Assembly: GCA_934574095.1 (NCBI GenBank)
Contig: CAKTMW010000050.1
Coordinates: forward strand, 1-12,481
Length of the DNA: 12,481 nucleotides
Source of the DNA: an uncultured Oscillospiraceae bacterium
GTDB taxonomy: Bacteria; Bacillota; Clostridia; Oscillospirales; Oscillospiraceae
Reading direction: 5' to 3'
Shown in pieces: positions 6,014 through 12,481 of this stretch (the stretch's first letter is position 1; each line of letters starts with the position of its first letter). Made by a program: the position numbers and the translations under genes. Below the pieces are notes generated by a model. It saw nothing but the letters and a program-made list of their open reading frames with translations. It was not told the origin of the DNA and did not search any database.

Positions 6014-6161
6014 AAAAAAATCCTCCGTATGCAGCCACGGAACCGGCTTCCTCGCGGCACATGTCTATCCCTCTTAATGCTGCTCGGTTCCCCGCCTGAC
6101 ATGATTCGTGGGTATCCATTGCGCGAGACCGGCTCCGCAGCTGCCTGCGGAGGACTCATTC
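6014..6161 (-). ncRNA. ffs: Signal recognition particle RNA (4.5S-like, compact)
   Basis: The SRP RNA binds Ffh and targets nascent membrane proteins to the translocon. On the minus strand the domain IV core reads GTCAGGCGGGGAACCGAGCAGC, shown here as GTCAGG / CGG-GGAA-CCG / AGCAGC: the two conserved internal-loop strands flank a GGAA tetraloop. The arms pair outward: CTCGCG with CGCGAG, GGAGCCGG with CCGGTTCC, GCAGC with GCTGC, and terminal TCCTCCG (6148-6154) with CGGAGGA (6021-6027). A run of seven T (6014-6020 on the minus strand) then makes the RNA its own terminator. The predicted length is about 135-148 nt. The 5' end pairs directly with the 3' end, leaving no room for the Alu domain of the roughly 270-nt Bacillus type. 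The position upstream of dnaX matches the B. subtilis scr-dnaX order. Confidence 0.92.
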
Positions 6162-6167
6162 CAGAGT

Positions 6168-6196
6168 ATTATACACCAAAGTTTATTGTTTGGCAA
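6168..6196 (-). promoter_or_regulatory. Near-consensus sigma-A promoter for SRP RNA
   Basis: On the minus strand, TTGCCA (6196-6191) and a perfect TATAAT (6173-6168) are spaced 17 bp apart. The predicted start, about 6161, is just ahead of the SRP RNA 5' stem. This is the only strong promoter visible for the ffs-dnaX-ybaB block. Confidence 0.85.
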
Positions 6197-6200
6197 CAAT
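6185..6200. promoter_or_regulatory. Inverted repeat ATTGTT-N4-AACAAT over the ffs -35
   Basis: ATTGTTTGGCAACAAT is a perfect 6-bp dyad with a 4-nt centre. It covers the -35 element of the SRP RNA promoter and lies about 18 bp upstream of the candidate -35 for the divergent metal operon. It could be an operator, or coincidence of a good -35. Confidence 0.3.
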
Positions 6201-6217
6201 GACTTTTTTCCAGGGAC

Positions 6218-6245
6218 TTGCATTTTTTATAAAATAGGATATGAT
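6218..6245 (+). promoter_or_regulatory. Candidate promoter of the metal-chaperone operon
   Basis: TTGCAT (6218-6223) and TATGAT (6240-6245) lie 16 bp apart in an A+T-rich stretch 55 bp upstream of the cobW-type start codon. The -10 matches consensus at 5 of 6, the -35 at 3 of 6. No canonical Zur or Fur box was recognised. Confidence 0.35.
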
Positions 6246-6299
6246 ATAGGAGAAAAAATAAAATGCTGCAACCACAGCAGAAGAAAAGAAGGTTTTACT

Positions 6300-7445
6300 A
6301 TGACAAAGATCGACATTATCTCCGGATTCCTTGGCGCTGGCAAGACCACGCTCATCAAGAAGCTGCTGGCTGAGGCCTATCAGGGCGAAAAGCTGGTGCT
6401 GATCGAAAACGAATTCGGTGAGATCTCCATTGACGGCGGCTTCCTGAAGGACAGCGGCATACAGGTCAGCGAAATGTCCTCCGGCTGCATCTGCTGCTCC
6501 CTGGTGGGCGACTTCAACAAGGCCCTGAAGGAAGTTCACGAGAAGTTCCAGCCCGACCGCATCCTCATCGAGCCCTCCGGCGTGGGCAAGCTCTCCGACG
6601 TGATCGTGGCGGTGGAGAACACCGTGAAGGACGTGCCGGACATGAAGCTGAACAGCTTCGTCACCGTGGCCGACGCCAGCAAGGTGAAGGTCTACATGAA
6701 GAACTTCGGCGAGTTCTACAACAACCAGATCGAGTCCGCCGGCACCATCATCCTCTCCCGTACCCAGAAGCTGAGTCAGGAGAAGCTGGAGGCTGCTGCC
6801 GCCATGCTGCGGGAGAAGAACGCCGACGCCGCCATCATCACCACCCCCTGGGACCAGATCGACGGCAAGACCATTCTGGCCGCCGTGGAGAAGGTCTCTC
6901 TGGCCGACGAGATGCTGGAGAAGATGCGGGCCGAGCACGAGGCCGACGAGCACGAACACGAGCATCACCATCATGACCATGACGAGCACGAGGAGCACGA
7001 GCATGAGCATTGCCATCATCACGACCACGATGATGACGATCACGACCATGACCATTGCTGCCACCACCATGATCACGAGCATCATCATGACGAGCATGAG
7101 CACCACCATCATCACGACGGCGAGGAGTGCGACGATCCCCACTGCGGCTGCCATCACCATCATCACCACGCCGACGAGGTGTTCACCTCCTGGGGCGAGG
7201 AGACGGTGAAGCCCTTTACCGAGGAGCAGCTGCATCACATTCTGACGGCGCTGGACGGCGGCGAATACGGCCAGATCGTCCGCGCCAAGGGCATCGTGCC
7301 CAACGGCGAGGGCAAGTGGCTGCACTTTGACTACGTGCCGGAGGAGCACGAGGTCCGCTTCGGCCCCGCCGACTACACCGGCCGTCTGTGCGTCATCGGC
7401 GCAAATCTCGACGAGCATAAGCTCCACGAGCTGTTCGGCCTGTAA
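6300..7445 (+). CDS. CobW/COG0523-type G3E GTPase with His-rich metal-binding insert
   Basis: A 381-residue member of the G3E GTPase family (COG0523), proteins that use GTP to insert or traffic zinc, cobalt or nickel in the cytosol. I chose ATG 6300 because GAAGG lies 7 nt upstream and ISGFLGAGKTT then falls at the expected residues 7-17; upstream in-frame codons look non-coding. Motifs: Walker A GFLGAGKTT; ENEFGE (36-41); the family's metal-site GCICC (62-66); and ILIEPSG (88-94). The usual NKxD guanine motif is replaced by SRTQK. Residues about 213-292 hold about 38 histidines plus six cysteines mixed with Asp/Glu, a clear metal buffer. A CobW C-terminal domain follows (FTEEQLHHILTALDGGEYGQIVRAKGI, ending HKLHELFGL). 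It overlaps nothing and is 15 bp from the next gene. Zinc is the likeliest cargo by analogy with YciC/ZagA, but the sequence alone cannot choose the metal. Confidence 0.92.
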   Translation: MTKIDIISGFLGAGKTTLIKKLLAEAYQGEKLVLIENEFGEISIDGGFLKDSGIQVSEMSSGCICCSLVGDFNKALKEVHEKFQPDRILIEPSGVGKLSDVIVAVENTVKDVPDMKLNSFVTVADASKVKVYMKNFGEFYNNQIESAGTIILSRTQKLSQEKLEAAAAMLREKNADAAIITTPWDQIDGKTILAAVEKVSLADEMLEKMRAEHEADEHEHEHHHHDHDEHEEHEHEHCHHHDHDDDDHDHDHCCHHHDHEHHHDEHEHHHHHDGEECDDPHCGCHHHHHHADEVFTSWGEETVKPFTEEQLHHILTALDGGEYGQIVRAKGIVPNGEGKWLHFDYVPEEHEVRFGPADYTGRLCVIGANLDEHKLHELFGL

Positions 7446-7460
7446 GGAGACAACGAGCCT

Positions 7461-8390
7461 ATGGATATTCCTGTTTATCTCATTGCCGGATTTCTGGACG
7501 CCGGAAAGACGGATTTCATCAACGGCATCCTGAAGGACGGCTTCGCCGCCGAGGACCGCACTCTTCTCATCTGCTGCGAGGAGGGCGAGAACGAATACGA
7601 CCCCAAGGTGCTGCAAAACGTGTTCACCTACACCGTGGAGGACCAGGTGCAGCTGACCCCGGCCCTGTTCAAGAAGCTGGAAAAGCAGTACCGCCCCAAG
7701 CAGGTCATCATGGAGTATAACGGCATGTGGCAGATGGAGCCTCTGTACCGGGAGGGCTTCCCCGCCAACTGGATCTTATATCAGATCATGGTGCTGGTGG
7801 ACGCCAACACCTTCGAGCCCTATGTCCGCAACATGGGCCAGCTGATGATGGAGAAGATCGCCAACGCCGACCTGCTGATCTTCAACCGCTGCAACGAGGA
7901 GTTGCGCGCCCAGCTCCGCAGCCGCAACCTGAAAATGGTGAACCGCCGGGCGGACATCTATCTGGAGAACGCCGACGGCACCAGCGAGGAGTATATGACC
8001 CCCGATATGTCCCCGTTCGATCTCTCCAGCGGCCATCTGGACGTGCCGGACGACGAGTATGGCGTGTGGTACGTGGACCTGATGGACAACACCGACCGGT
8101 ACGACGGCATCACCGTCACCTTCAAGGCGCTGATGTGCCACTCCAAGAAGTTCAAGGGCGTTCACTGCCCCGGCCGCTTCGCCATGGTGTGCTGCGAAAA
8201 CGACATGCAGTTTCTGGCGCTGGTCTGCCGGGGTGAGGGGCTGGACAAGTTCAAGAACCGGGACTGGGTGGAGCTGACCGCTACCGTCCGGAAGGAAAAC
8301 TGCGACGCCTATCAGGGCGAAGGCCCGGTGCTGTACGTCTCCGGCATTCACGCCACCAAAAAACCGGAAAACGAAGTGGTTTCGTTTTGA
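7461..8390 (+). CDS. Degenerate G3E GTPase domain fused to a YcgQ/TIGR03943-like C-terminal domain
   Basis: This 309-residue soluble protein starts like a CobW protein: VYLIAGFLDAGKTDFI gives a Walker A at about 10-18. The rest of the GTPase signature has drifted: ENEFGE is replaced by EEGENEY, the GCxCC motif is absent, EPSG becomes MEYNG (84-88), and the guanine site reads FNRCN (141-145). After a linker the last 110 residues (about 200-309) form a different domain with CHSKKFKGVHCPGRFAMVCC and then MQFLALVCRG, NRDWVELTATVRKE and GEGPVLYVSGI. That pattern resembles the C-terminal domain of YcgQ/TIGR03943 (DUF1980) proteins, which sit with metal permeases in Zur-type regulons. Cysteines 226, 236, 244 and 245 could ligate metal. 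There are no membrane segments. The start has AAGGAGA 10 nt upstream and lies 15 bp after the GTPase gene, so the two are surely co-transcribed and may act as partners. Domain assignment is moderate; the function is inference. Confidence 0.85.
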   Translation: MDIPVYLIAGFLDAGKTDFINGILKDGFAAEDRTLLICCEEGENEYDPKVLQNVFTYTVEDQVQLTPALFKKLEKQYRPKQVIMEYNGMWQMEPLYREGFPANWILYQIMVLVDANTFEPYVRNMGQLMMEKIANADLLIFNRCNEELRAQLRSRNLKMVNRRADIYLENADGTSEEYMTPDMSPFDLSSGHLDVPDDEYGVWYVDLMDNTDRYDGITVTFKALMCHSKKFKGVHCPGRFAMVCCENDMQFLALVCRGEGLDKFKNRDWVELTATVRKENCDAYQGEGPVLYVSGIHATKKPENEVVSF

Positions 8391-8430
8391 AAACAGGAAC
8401 TCCACCCATCGGGTGGAGTTCCTGTTTTCA
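8388..8430 (+). terminator. 20-bp hairpin terminator of the metal operon
   Basis: TGAAAACAGGAACTCCACCC (8388-8407) pairs perfectly with 8411-8430 around ATC. It starts on the stop codon. The A-run on the left and T-run in the right arm (CTGTTTTC) let it act in both directions between convergent operons. Confidence 0.85.
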
Positions 8431-8460
8431 GTGAAGAGTGAAAAATGAAAAGTGAAGAGT
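8431..8460. repeat. Purine-rich direct repeat GTGAAGAGT x2
   Basis: GTGAAGAGT occurs at 8431-8439 and 8452-8460, joined by GAAAAATGAAAA. Low-complexity spacers of this type recur between genes in many bacteria. No coding sense. Confidence 0.5.
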
Positions 8461-8466
8461 TGTGGT

Positions 8467-8485
8467 ATGCCGCCGCTGGCGGCAT
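8467..8485. repeat. Palindrome ATGCCGCC/GGCGGCAT
   Basis: Eight-base arms (8467-8474, 8478-8485) around a 3-nt loop, adjacent to the next palindrome. Confidence 0.55.
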
Positions 8486-8496
8486 GATTGGAATAG

Positions 8497-8520
8497 CGGC
8501 GGGGTGACCACACCCCGCCG
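8497..8520. repeat. GC-rich palindrome, inverted copy of 3488-3509
   Basis: CGGCGGGGTG (8497-8506) and CACCCCGCCG (8511-8520) close an ACCA loop. The stem-loop is the exact reverse complement of the one at 3488-3509. TTTGCTTTTATT follows on the plus strand, so it may also act as a back-up terminator for the metal operon. Confidence 0.65.
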
Positions 8521-8527
8521 TTTGCTT

Positions 8528-9466
8528 TTATTTCATCGTCATGCTGTTATTCAGCACCATCGTGCTGTACAGGAACAGCACATCCTCGCTGCCGTCGAAG
8601 CTCAAAAACCGCCCCAGCAGCTGGCTGTTGAGATACCGGATATCCACCGCATAGATGGTGCGGTAGCTCTCTGAGAGCAGGGGGATCAGGCTGCTGCCGA
8701 AGGAATCCCGGAACACCACCAGGGTCTTGTCGGTGGCGGACAGGGGACTGTCGATGCGCAGCAGGGAGCGGCTGCCCTGTAAATAGAGGTCATAGGGCGT
8801 TTTTGTCTCCACGGCGGACAAATCGTACAGGCTCTCCTGCGCTTCCGTTTCGTAGTCATACACGGTACAGGCGTCCAGAATCTCATTGGTGAGATACCGC
8901 AGGGTGTCCGCCGCCAGCGGTTCATCCGCCTTGGCGGCATAGGAGCCGTAAAAGGGCGTGTCCACGGCGTTTTCCTGAAAATCACCGGCCAGCGGCACGT
9001 CCATGGCCTGGGCCAGCGTCTGCGCCGTGGGTACCAGACATTCCTGCCGCCAGTGAGGGTCGGTGCGGTAGTAGTCCTCCAGCGTCAGCCCCGGCGCGAT
9101 ATCCGCATATTGGACGAAGTCCAGCTGCGCCAGCAGGGCGCTTGCCGTCTCCTGGGCGGACGCGGGGATGTAGCCCTCAATGGCCGGAGTGAAGCTGCCC
9201 TTGTCGGGGATGACGGACAGATAGATATGCCCGTCATTGCCGGTCAGATAGCTGTCGTAGAGCTGCTGGAGCTTCCGGGCGGCATAGTCCAGCGACCGCT
9301 GGTCATACGCCGCCTCGGTGGAGACGGCGTAGCCGCCGCTGACATACACTTCAGGAAGCGCCGCCACCGGCGGCGTTTCCTGCGCGGGTATTCCTTTGGC
9401 CGCGCCCAGCACAAGGGCGCAGGCCAGCAGCACAAAGGCTGCCCGTTGTACGACGGCGTTTCTCAC
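8528..9466 (-). CDS. DHHW-family (AlgX/AlgJ-like SGNH) extracytoplasmic protein
   Basis: A 312-residue protein with an N-terminal signal or anchor helix (AAFVLLACALVLGAA, about 9-23), so it should face outside. It shows two signatures of the DHHW/AlgX-like SGNH group: YYRTDPHW (132-139), with D136 and H138 as the DxHW pair, and FRDSFGSS (252-259), with S255 as the probable nucleophile block. FYGSY (172-176) is also typical. Relatives take part in O-acetylation of surface polysaccharides, usually paired with an MBOAT membrane acyltransferase. No MBOAT gene lies here, so the substrate is unknown. Its ATG overlaps the stop of the upstream lipoprotein gene by four bases (ATGA), which implies translational coupling. 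Downstream it meets the metal operon tail-to-tail. Confidence 0.8.
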   Translation of the reverse strand: MRNAVVQRAAFVLLACALVLGAAKGIPAQETPPVAALPEVYVSGGYAVSTEAAYDQRSLDYAARKLQQLYDSYLTGNDGHIYLSVIPDKGSFTPAIEGYIPASAQETASALLAQLDFVQYADIAPGLTLEDYYRTDPHWRQECLVPTAQTLAQAMDVPLAGDFQENAVDTPFYGSYAAKADEPLAADTLRYLTNEILDACTVYDYETEAQESLYDLSAVETKTPYDLYLQGSRSLLRIDSPLSATDKTLVVFRDSFGSSLIPLLSESYRTIYAVDIRYLNSQLLGRFLSFDGSEDVLFLYSTMVLNNSMTMK

Positions 9467-10035
9467 GCCTGGATCGCCTCGTCATAGGTCAGCGCCATGC
9501 CGAAGATGCCGTTGAGCCGGCTGGCGAAGGCGTCCACCAGGTCCTCGGCGCCGAACACCGTCACCACGTATTCACCGCGGACGGCCACCACCAGCTTGTC
9601 GGGGAAGCCGCACATCCAGCGGTGCTGCTGGATGGCGTCCCGCAGCTCGGCAGCCAGCGCATCGGCGTCGCCGGTCACATGATAGGCCGCGGCGGAGAAG
9701 GTGTTGCCGTTCATCATGTGGGTCAAGGTCGCGGCATCGTTCACCTGGGCCGCTTCCGGCAGCAGCAGTTCGCTCTCGGTCAGTGCGCGGTCGCTCAGGT
9801 CATAGGCGGCGGGGGCGTTCTCCACCATCTGCTCGGCGTCGGGGCCGCCGCCTACCACGGAAAACTTCTCATCCTCGCCGTAGTCGTTCCATACGGTCTC
9901 CAAAATCTCCAGCGCGCTGGTGATCTCGGCGGGCTTATCGCCGGACTGGTCATCCTTGGTGCCGTTATTGCTGCCGCAGGCCACAAGGGACAGGACCATC
10001 ACAGCGGCCAGCATCAGGGCAAAAAACTTTTTCAT
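9463..10035 (-). CDS. DUF4358-like lipoprotein
   Basis: A 190-residue secreted lipoprotein. The signal peptide MKKFFALMLAAVMVLSLVACG has a lipobox LVAC with Cys20 as the lipidated residue, followed by a Gly/Asn/Asp/Lys-rich linker to about residue 37. The mature domain (EILETVWNDYGEDEKFSVVGG, AAYHVTGDADALAAELRDAIQQHRW, DKLVVAVRGEYVVTVFGAEDLVDAF) fits the DUF4358 pattern common in Clostridia, which has no established activity. A perfect AAGGAGGA sits 8-9 nt before the ATG. It overlaps the DHHW gene by four bases, so the two proteins are probably made in balance and act together at the outer face of the membrane. No convincing promoter was found in the 100-bp gap to cdd. Confidence 0.8.
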   Translation of the reverse strand: MKKFFALMLAAVMVLSLVACGSNNGTKDDQSGDKPAEITSALEILETVWNDYGEDEKFSVVGGGPDAEQMVENAPAAYDLSDRALTESELLLPEAAQVNDAATLTHMMNGNTFSAAAYHVTGDADALAAELRDAIQQHRWMCGFPDKLVVAVRGEYVVTVFGAEDLVDAFASRLNGIFGMALTYDEAIQA

Positions 10036-10056
10036 TGAAAAAATCCTCCTTGGTTT

Positions 10057-10071
10057 CCACAGTTCCTGTGG
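10057..10071. promoter_or_regulatory. Small hairpin ahead of the lipoprotein ribosome binding site
   Basis: CCACAG-ttc-CTGTGG forms a 6-bp stem five bases upstream of the AAGGAGG on the minus strand. The rest of the gap (10072-10138) shows no clear promoter or terminator. Confidence 0.3.
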
Positions 10072-10138
10072 GTCTGCTTTGTTAGACGCAGGTTTTCACC
10101 GTTTTGTTCCCAGAAATTTGTGGAAAACGTACTAAAAA

Positions 10139-10528
10139 TTATAACCATGTGTGGTCAAATCCATAAGGAAGTAATTCCTTCAGGGCGAACTTTTTCGCGT
10201 CGCCCGCCTTGTTGATGCAGATGACCTCCATCTGCGGGGCAAACTCCATCATCACCTGGCGGCAGGTGCCGCAGGGGACGCAGTAATCGTCGCTGCGGCC
10301 GGCGATGGCGATGCGGACGAAGTCCCGGTGCCCCTCGCTGACGGCCTTGAAGATGGCGGTGCGCTCGGCGCAGATGGTGGCGCCGTAGGCGGCGTTTTCG
10401 ATGTTGCAGCCGGTGAACACCGTGCCGTCGGCGCACTCCAGCGCCGCGCCCACGGGGAAGTGGGAATAGGGGATATACGCCCTATCCAGCATGTCGATGG
10501 CCTTTTGGCAAAGCTCTTTTTCCGTCAT
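10139..10528 (-). CDS. cdd: Cytidine deaminase
   Basis: This 129-residue enzyme hydrolytically deaminates cytidine and deoxycytidine to uridine and deoxyuridine in pyrimidine salvage, in the cytosol. It is the tetrameric, small type. Zinc and catalytic residues are all present: TICAERTA gives C53 and the proton-shuttling E55, and VPCGTCRQ gives C86 and C89. The substrate-binding segment FTGCNIENAAYG (38-49) and YSHFPVGAAL (21-30) are typical. Length is normal for the family. The ATG has AAAGGAGA 8-9 nt upstream and lies 14 bp after the ABC transporter stop, so it is likely in that operon. Nothing unusual in the sequence. Confidence 0.96.
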   Translation of the reverse strand: MTEKELCQKAIDMLDRAYIPYSHFPVGAALECADGTVFTGCNIENAAYGATICAERTAIFKAVSEGHRDFVRIAIAGRSDDYCVPCGTCRQVMMEFAPQMEVICINKAGDAKKFALKELLPYGFDHTWL

Positions 10529-10542
10529 GATCGTCTCTCCTT

Positions 10543-12426
10543 TTAACTCAATTTTGCCTGACCGGTGTACAACTGATAGTACCGGCCCTTTTCCTCCAGC
10601 AGCTGGGCGTGGTCGCCCCGCTCGATGATCTGCCCGTTCTCCAGCACCAGAATCGCCTGTGCGTTGCGAACGGTGGACAGCCGGTGGGCGATGACGAACA
10701 CCGTGCGGCCCTCCATCAGAGAGTCCATGCCCTTTTCAATCAGCGTCTCGGTGCGGGTGTCGATAGAGCTGGTGGCCTCGTCCAGGATCAGCACCGGGGG
10801 ATCGGACACAGCGGCGCGGGCGATAGCCAGCAGCTGCCGCTCGCCCTGACTGAGCCCGGCGCCGTCACCGGTGATGACGGTGTCATAGCCCTGGGGCAGG
10901 TGGTGGATGAAGCTGTCGGCGTTGGCCAGCTTTGCGGCGGCCCGGATATCCTCATCGGTGGCGTCCAGCTTGCCGTAGCGGATGTTGTCGGCGATGGTGC
11001 CGGTAAACAGGTGGGTATCCTGCAGCACCATGCCCAGGGAGCGGCGGAGGGAGTCTTTGGCAATGTCCTTCACATCGATGCCGTCATAGGTGATGACGCC
11101 CTCCTGAATGTCATAAAAGCGGTTGATAAGGTTGGTAATGGTGGTCTTGCCCGCGCCGGTGGAACCCACAAAGGCGATCTTCTGGCCGGGCTTGGCGAAC
11201 AGCGACACATCGTGCAGCACCGTCTTCTCCCCGTCATAGGAGAAGGTCACGTGGTCAAAGCGCACATCGCCCCGCAGCTCCACCAGTGTGCCGTCGGGCT
11301 TTTTCCATGCCCAGCGGCCGGTGCGCTGAGAGGTCTCGGTCAGGGTGTCGCCGTCCTTTTCCACACGGACGATGGTGGTCTTGCCCTCGTCGATCTCCGG
11401 CTGGGCGTCCATGACAGCGAAGATACGCTCCGCGCCTGCCGCCGCCGCCAGCAGCGTGTTCACCTGCTGGCTGATCTGGCCAATGGGCTGGCTCACCTGC
11501 TTCACGTACAGCAGGTACGCGCCCAGCGAGCCCACGTCGAACATGCCGCCGATGGCCAGCAATCCGCCCACGCAGCAGGTGACGGCGTAGTTGATCTTGC
11601 TGAGGTTGCCCATGGCGGGCATCATCATACCGGCGTAGGCCTGCGCCGCCGTGGCGGCCTGACGGTACGTGTCGTTGTGGGTGGTGAACTGGCTGATGGC
11701 CTGCTTCTCATGATTAAAGACCTTGATGACCTTCTGGCCCTCGATCATCTCCTCGATATAGCCGTTCACCGCGCCCAGCGCCGCCTGCTGCCGCTGGAAG
11801 TTCACGCGGCTGCGGCCGCCGATGACCTTCACCACGCCGCCCATCAGCGCCAGAAAGCCGAAGGTGATCAGCGTCAGCCACGGGTTCAGGACGATTATCA
11901 TCAGCACCGTGCCCACAAAGGTCAGCACGTTGGAAATGATGCTGGCGAAGCTGCTGTTCAGCATCTCCGACACGGTGTCGATGTCATTGGTAAAGCGGCT
12001 CATCAGGTCGCCGGACTGGTGCTGGTCGTAGTAGCGGATGGGCAGCTGCTGCAAGCGGTCGAACAGGTCCTGCCGGATGGCGGCCACTGTCCGCTGGGCC
12101 ACATGCACCATGATCCTGGCATAAGCGTAGGAGCACCCGGCGCTGAGGGCGAACAGCCCGCCCAGCACCACCAGCATTTTCAGCAGGCCGGGGAAGTCGC
12201 CGGGAATGATATAGTTGTTCAAAAGGGGCTTCAGCAGATAGCTGGAGGCCACGCTGGCAACGGAGCTGACGATCAGGCACACAGCCACCAGCACCAGCGA
12301 CGCCTTGTATTTCCCCACGTAGCCCATCAGCTTTTTGAAGGTGCCCTTCATGTCCTTGGGCCGCTGGTAGCCGTGAGCGTTGGGGCCGTGTCCGCCACGG
12401 GGCGCTCTCGTTTTGTTGTCAGCCAT
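10543..12426 (-). CDS. ABC exporter half-transporter (TMD-NBD), likely heterodimeric
   Basis: A 627-residue ABC exporter half with an N-terminal type IV transmembrane domain of about six helices (about 44-330) and a C-terminal ATPase. Motifs, counted from ATG 12426: Walker A GSTGAGKTT (about 421-429), Q-loop Q469, signature LSQGE (about 525-529, instead of LSGGQ), Walker B VLILDEA with catalytic Glu550, and H-loop His581. A roughly 30-residue insert (TTIVRVEKDGDTLTE...RWAWKKPDG) separates the two domains. The first 25 residues are a Gly/Arg/His-rich cytoplasmic tail. AAGGAG lies 9 nt before ATG 12426; an in-frame TTG at 12429 is an alternative start. The upstream gene overlaps by 8 bp and encodes another ABC half, so a heterodimer is likely, with this half carrying the intact catalytic glutamate. 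The substrate (drug, lipid or peptide) cannot be told from sequence. Confidence 0.95.
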   Translation of the reverse strand: MADNKTRAPRGGHGPNAHGYQRPKDMKGTFKKLMGYVGKYKASLVLVAVCLIVSSVASVASSYLLKPLLNNYIIPGDFPGLLKMLVVLGGLFALSAGCSYAYARIMVHVAQRTVAAIRQDLFDRLQQLPIRYYDQHQSGDLMSRFTNDIDTVSEMLNSSFASIISNVLTFVGTVLMIIVLNPWLTLITFGFLALMGGVVKVIGGRSRVNFQRQQAALGAVNGYIEEMIEGQKVIKVFNHEKQAISQFTTHNDTYRQAATAAQAYAGMMMPAMGNLSKINYAVTCCVGGLLAIGGMFDVGSLGAYLLYVKQVSQPIGQISQQVNTLLAAAAGAERIFAVMDAQPEIDEGKTTIVRVEKDGDTLTETSQRTGRWAWKKPDGTLVELRGDVRFDHVTFSYDGEKTVLHDVSLFAKPGQKIAFVGSTGAGKTTITNLINRFYDIQEGVITYDGIDVKDIAKDSLRRSLGMVLQDTHLFTGTIADNIRYGKLDATDEDIRAAAKLANADSFIHHLPQGYDTVITGDGAGLSQGERQLLAIARAAVSDPPVLILDEATSSIDTRTETLIEKGMDSLMEGRTVFVIAHRLSTVRNAQAILVLENGQIIERGDHAQLLEEKGRYYQLYTGQAKLS

Positions 12427-12481
12427 CAATGCTCACTCCTTCCTGCTGGGATTCATAGACCTCGCGGTAGATATCGCAGCT
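12419..12481 (-). CDS. C-terminal tail of an upstream ABC half-exporter (partial)
   Basis: Twenty codons and a TGA stop (12419-12421) read SCDIYREVYESQQEGVSIDG. The IYREVYESQQ segment is typical of the end of Clostridial ABC exporter ATPases. The stop overlaps the start of the next ABC gene by 8 bp, the usual layout of a heterodimeric exporter pair. The rest lies beyond the window. Confidence 0.8.
   Translation of the reverse strand, partial: SCDIYREVYESQQEGVSIDG

Noticed and set aside
6108..6299. In-frame upstream extension of the GTPase gene
   Set aside because: It crosses the SRP RNA and its promoter and resembles no protein; ATG 6300 has the ribosome binding site.
6183..7616. Long minus-strand open frame opposite the GTPase gene
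   Set aside because: Its Val/Met-rich stretch is the mirror of the His codons; the sense strand has all G3E motifs and a proper ribosome binding site.
10138..10175. TATAAT at the end of cdd as a promoter for the lipoprotein operon
   Set aside because: The TTGACC upstream is only 9 bp away and no -35 with 16-18 bp spacing is convincing.

Overview
This window looks like chromosome from a gut Clostridia-type Firmicute, most likely of the Oscillospirales (Oscillospiraceae/Ruminococcaceae). That placement is an inference. It rests on strong AAGGAGG-type ribosome binding sites, the order SRP RNA - dnaX - ybaB, G+C-rich housekeeping genes next to A+T-richer mobile debris, an IS200-type transposase remnant, and GC-rich intergenic palindromes.

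Region 1 (about 1-3720) is a graveyard of mobile-element ends. A large serine recombinase on the minus strand has lost its catalytic N-terminus and abuts the 3' half of a tRNA-Val(GAC) gene with its terminator, which looks like an attachment-site scar. Next come a small two-helix membrane protein gene with its own signals, the last 37 codons of a rubrerythrin gene, the N-terminal quarter of a tyrosine integrase, and the C-terminal half of an IS200-type TnpA fused to it. After these is a block of six or more GC-rich palindromes.

Region 2 (3731-6200) is core genome on the minus strand: a strong promoter, a compact SRP 4.5S-like RNA, dnaX (DNA polymerase III gamma/tau), ybaB/ebfC, and a 19-bp hairpin terminator. 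recR, the usual next gene, is absent; the mobile debris begins there instead.

Region 3 (6200-8430) is a divergent two-gene plus-strand operon for metal handling. The first gene encodes a COG0523/CobW-type G3E GTPase with a CxCC motif and a very His-rich metal-binding insert. The second encodes a degenerate G3E P-loop domain fused to a cysteine-containing C-terminal domain resembling the end of YcgQ/TIGR03943 proteins. A 20-bp hairpin closes the operon. The second protein and its pairing with the first are the most interesting biology here.

Region 4 (8431-12481) is minus-strand again, read from the right: the tail of one ABC half-exporter, a complete second half-exporter, cytidine deaminase (cdd), a DUF4358-like lipoprotein, and a DHHW/AlgX-like SGNH protein translationally coupled to it. 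The MBOAT acyltransferase that usually partners DHHW proteins is not in the window.
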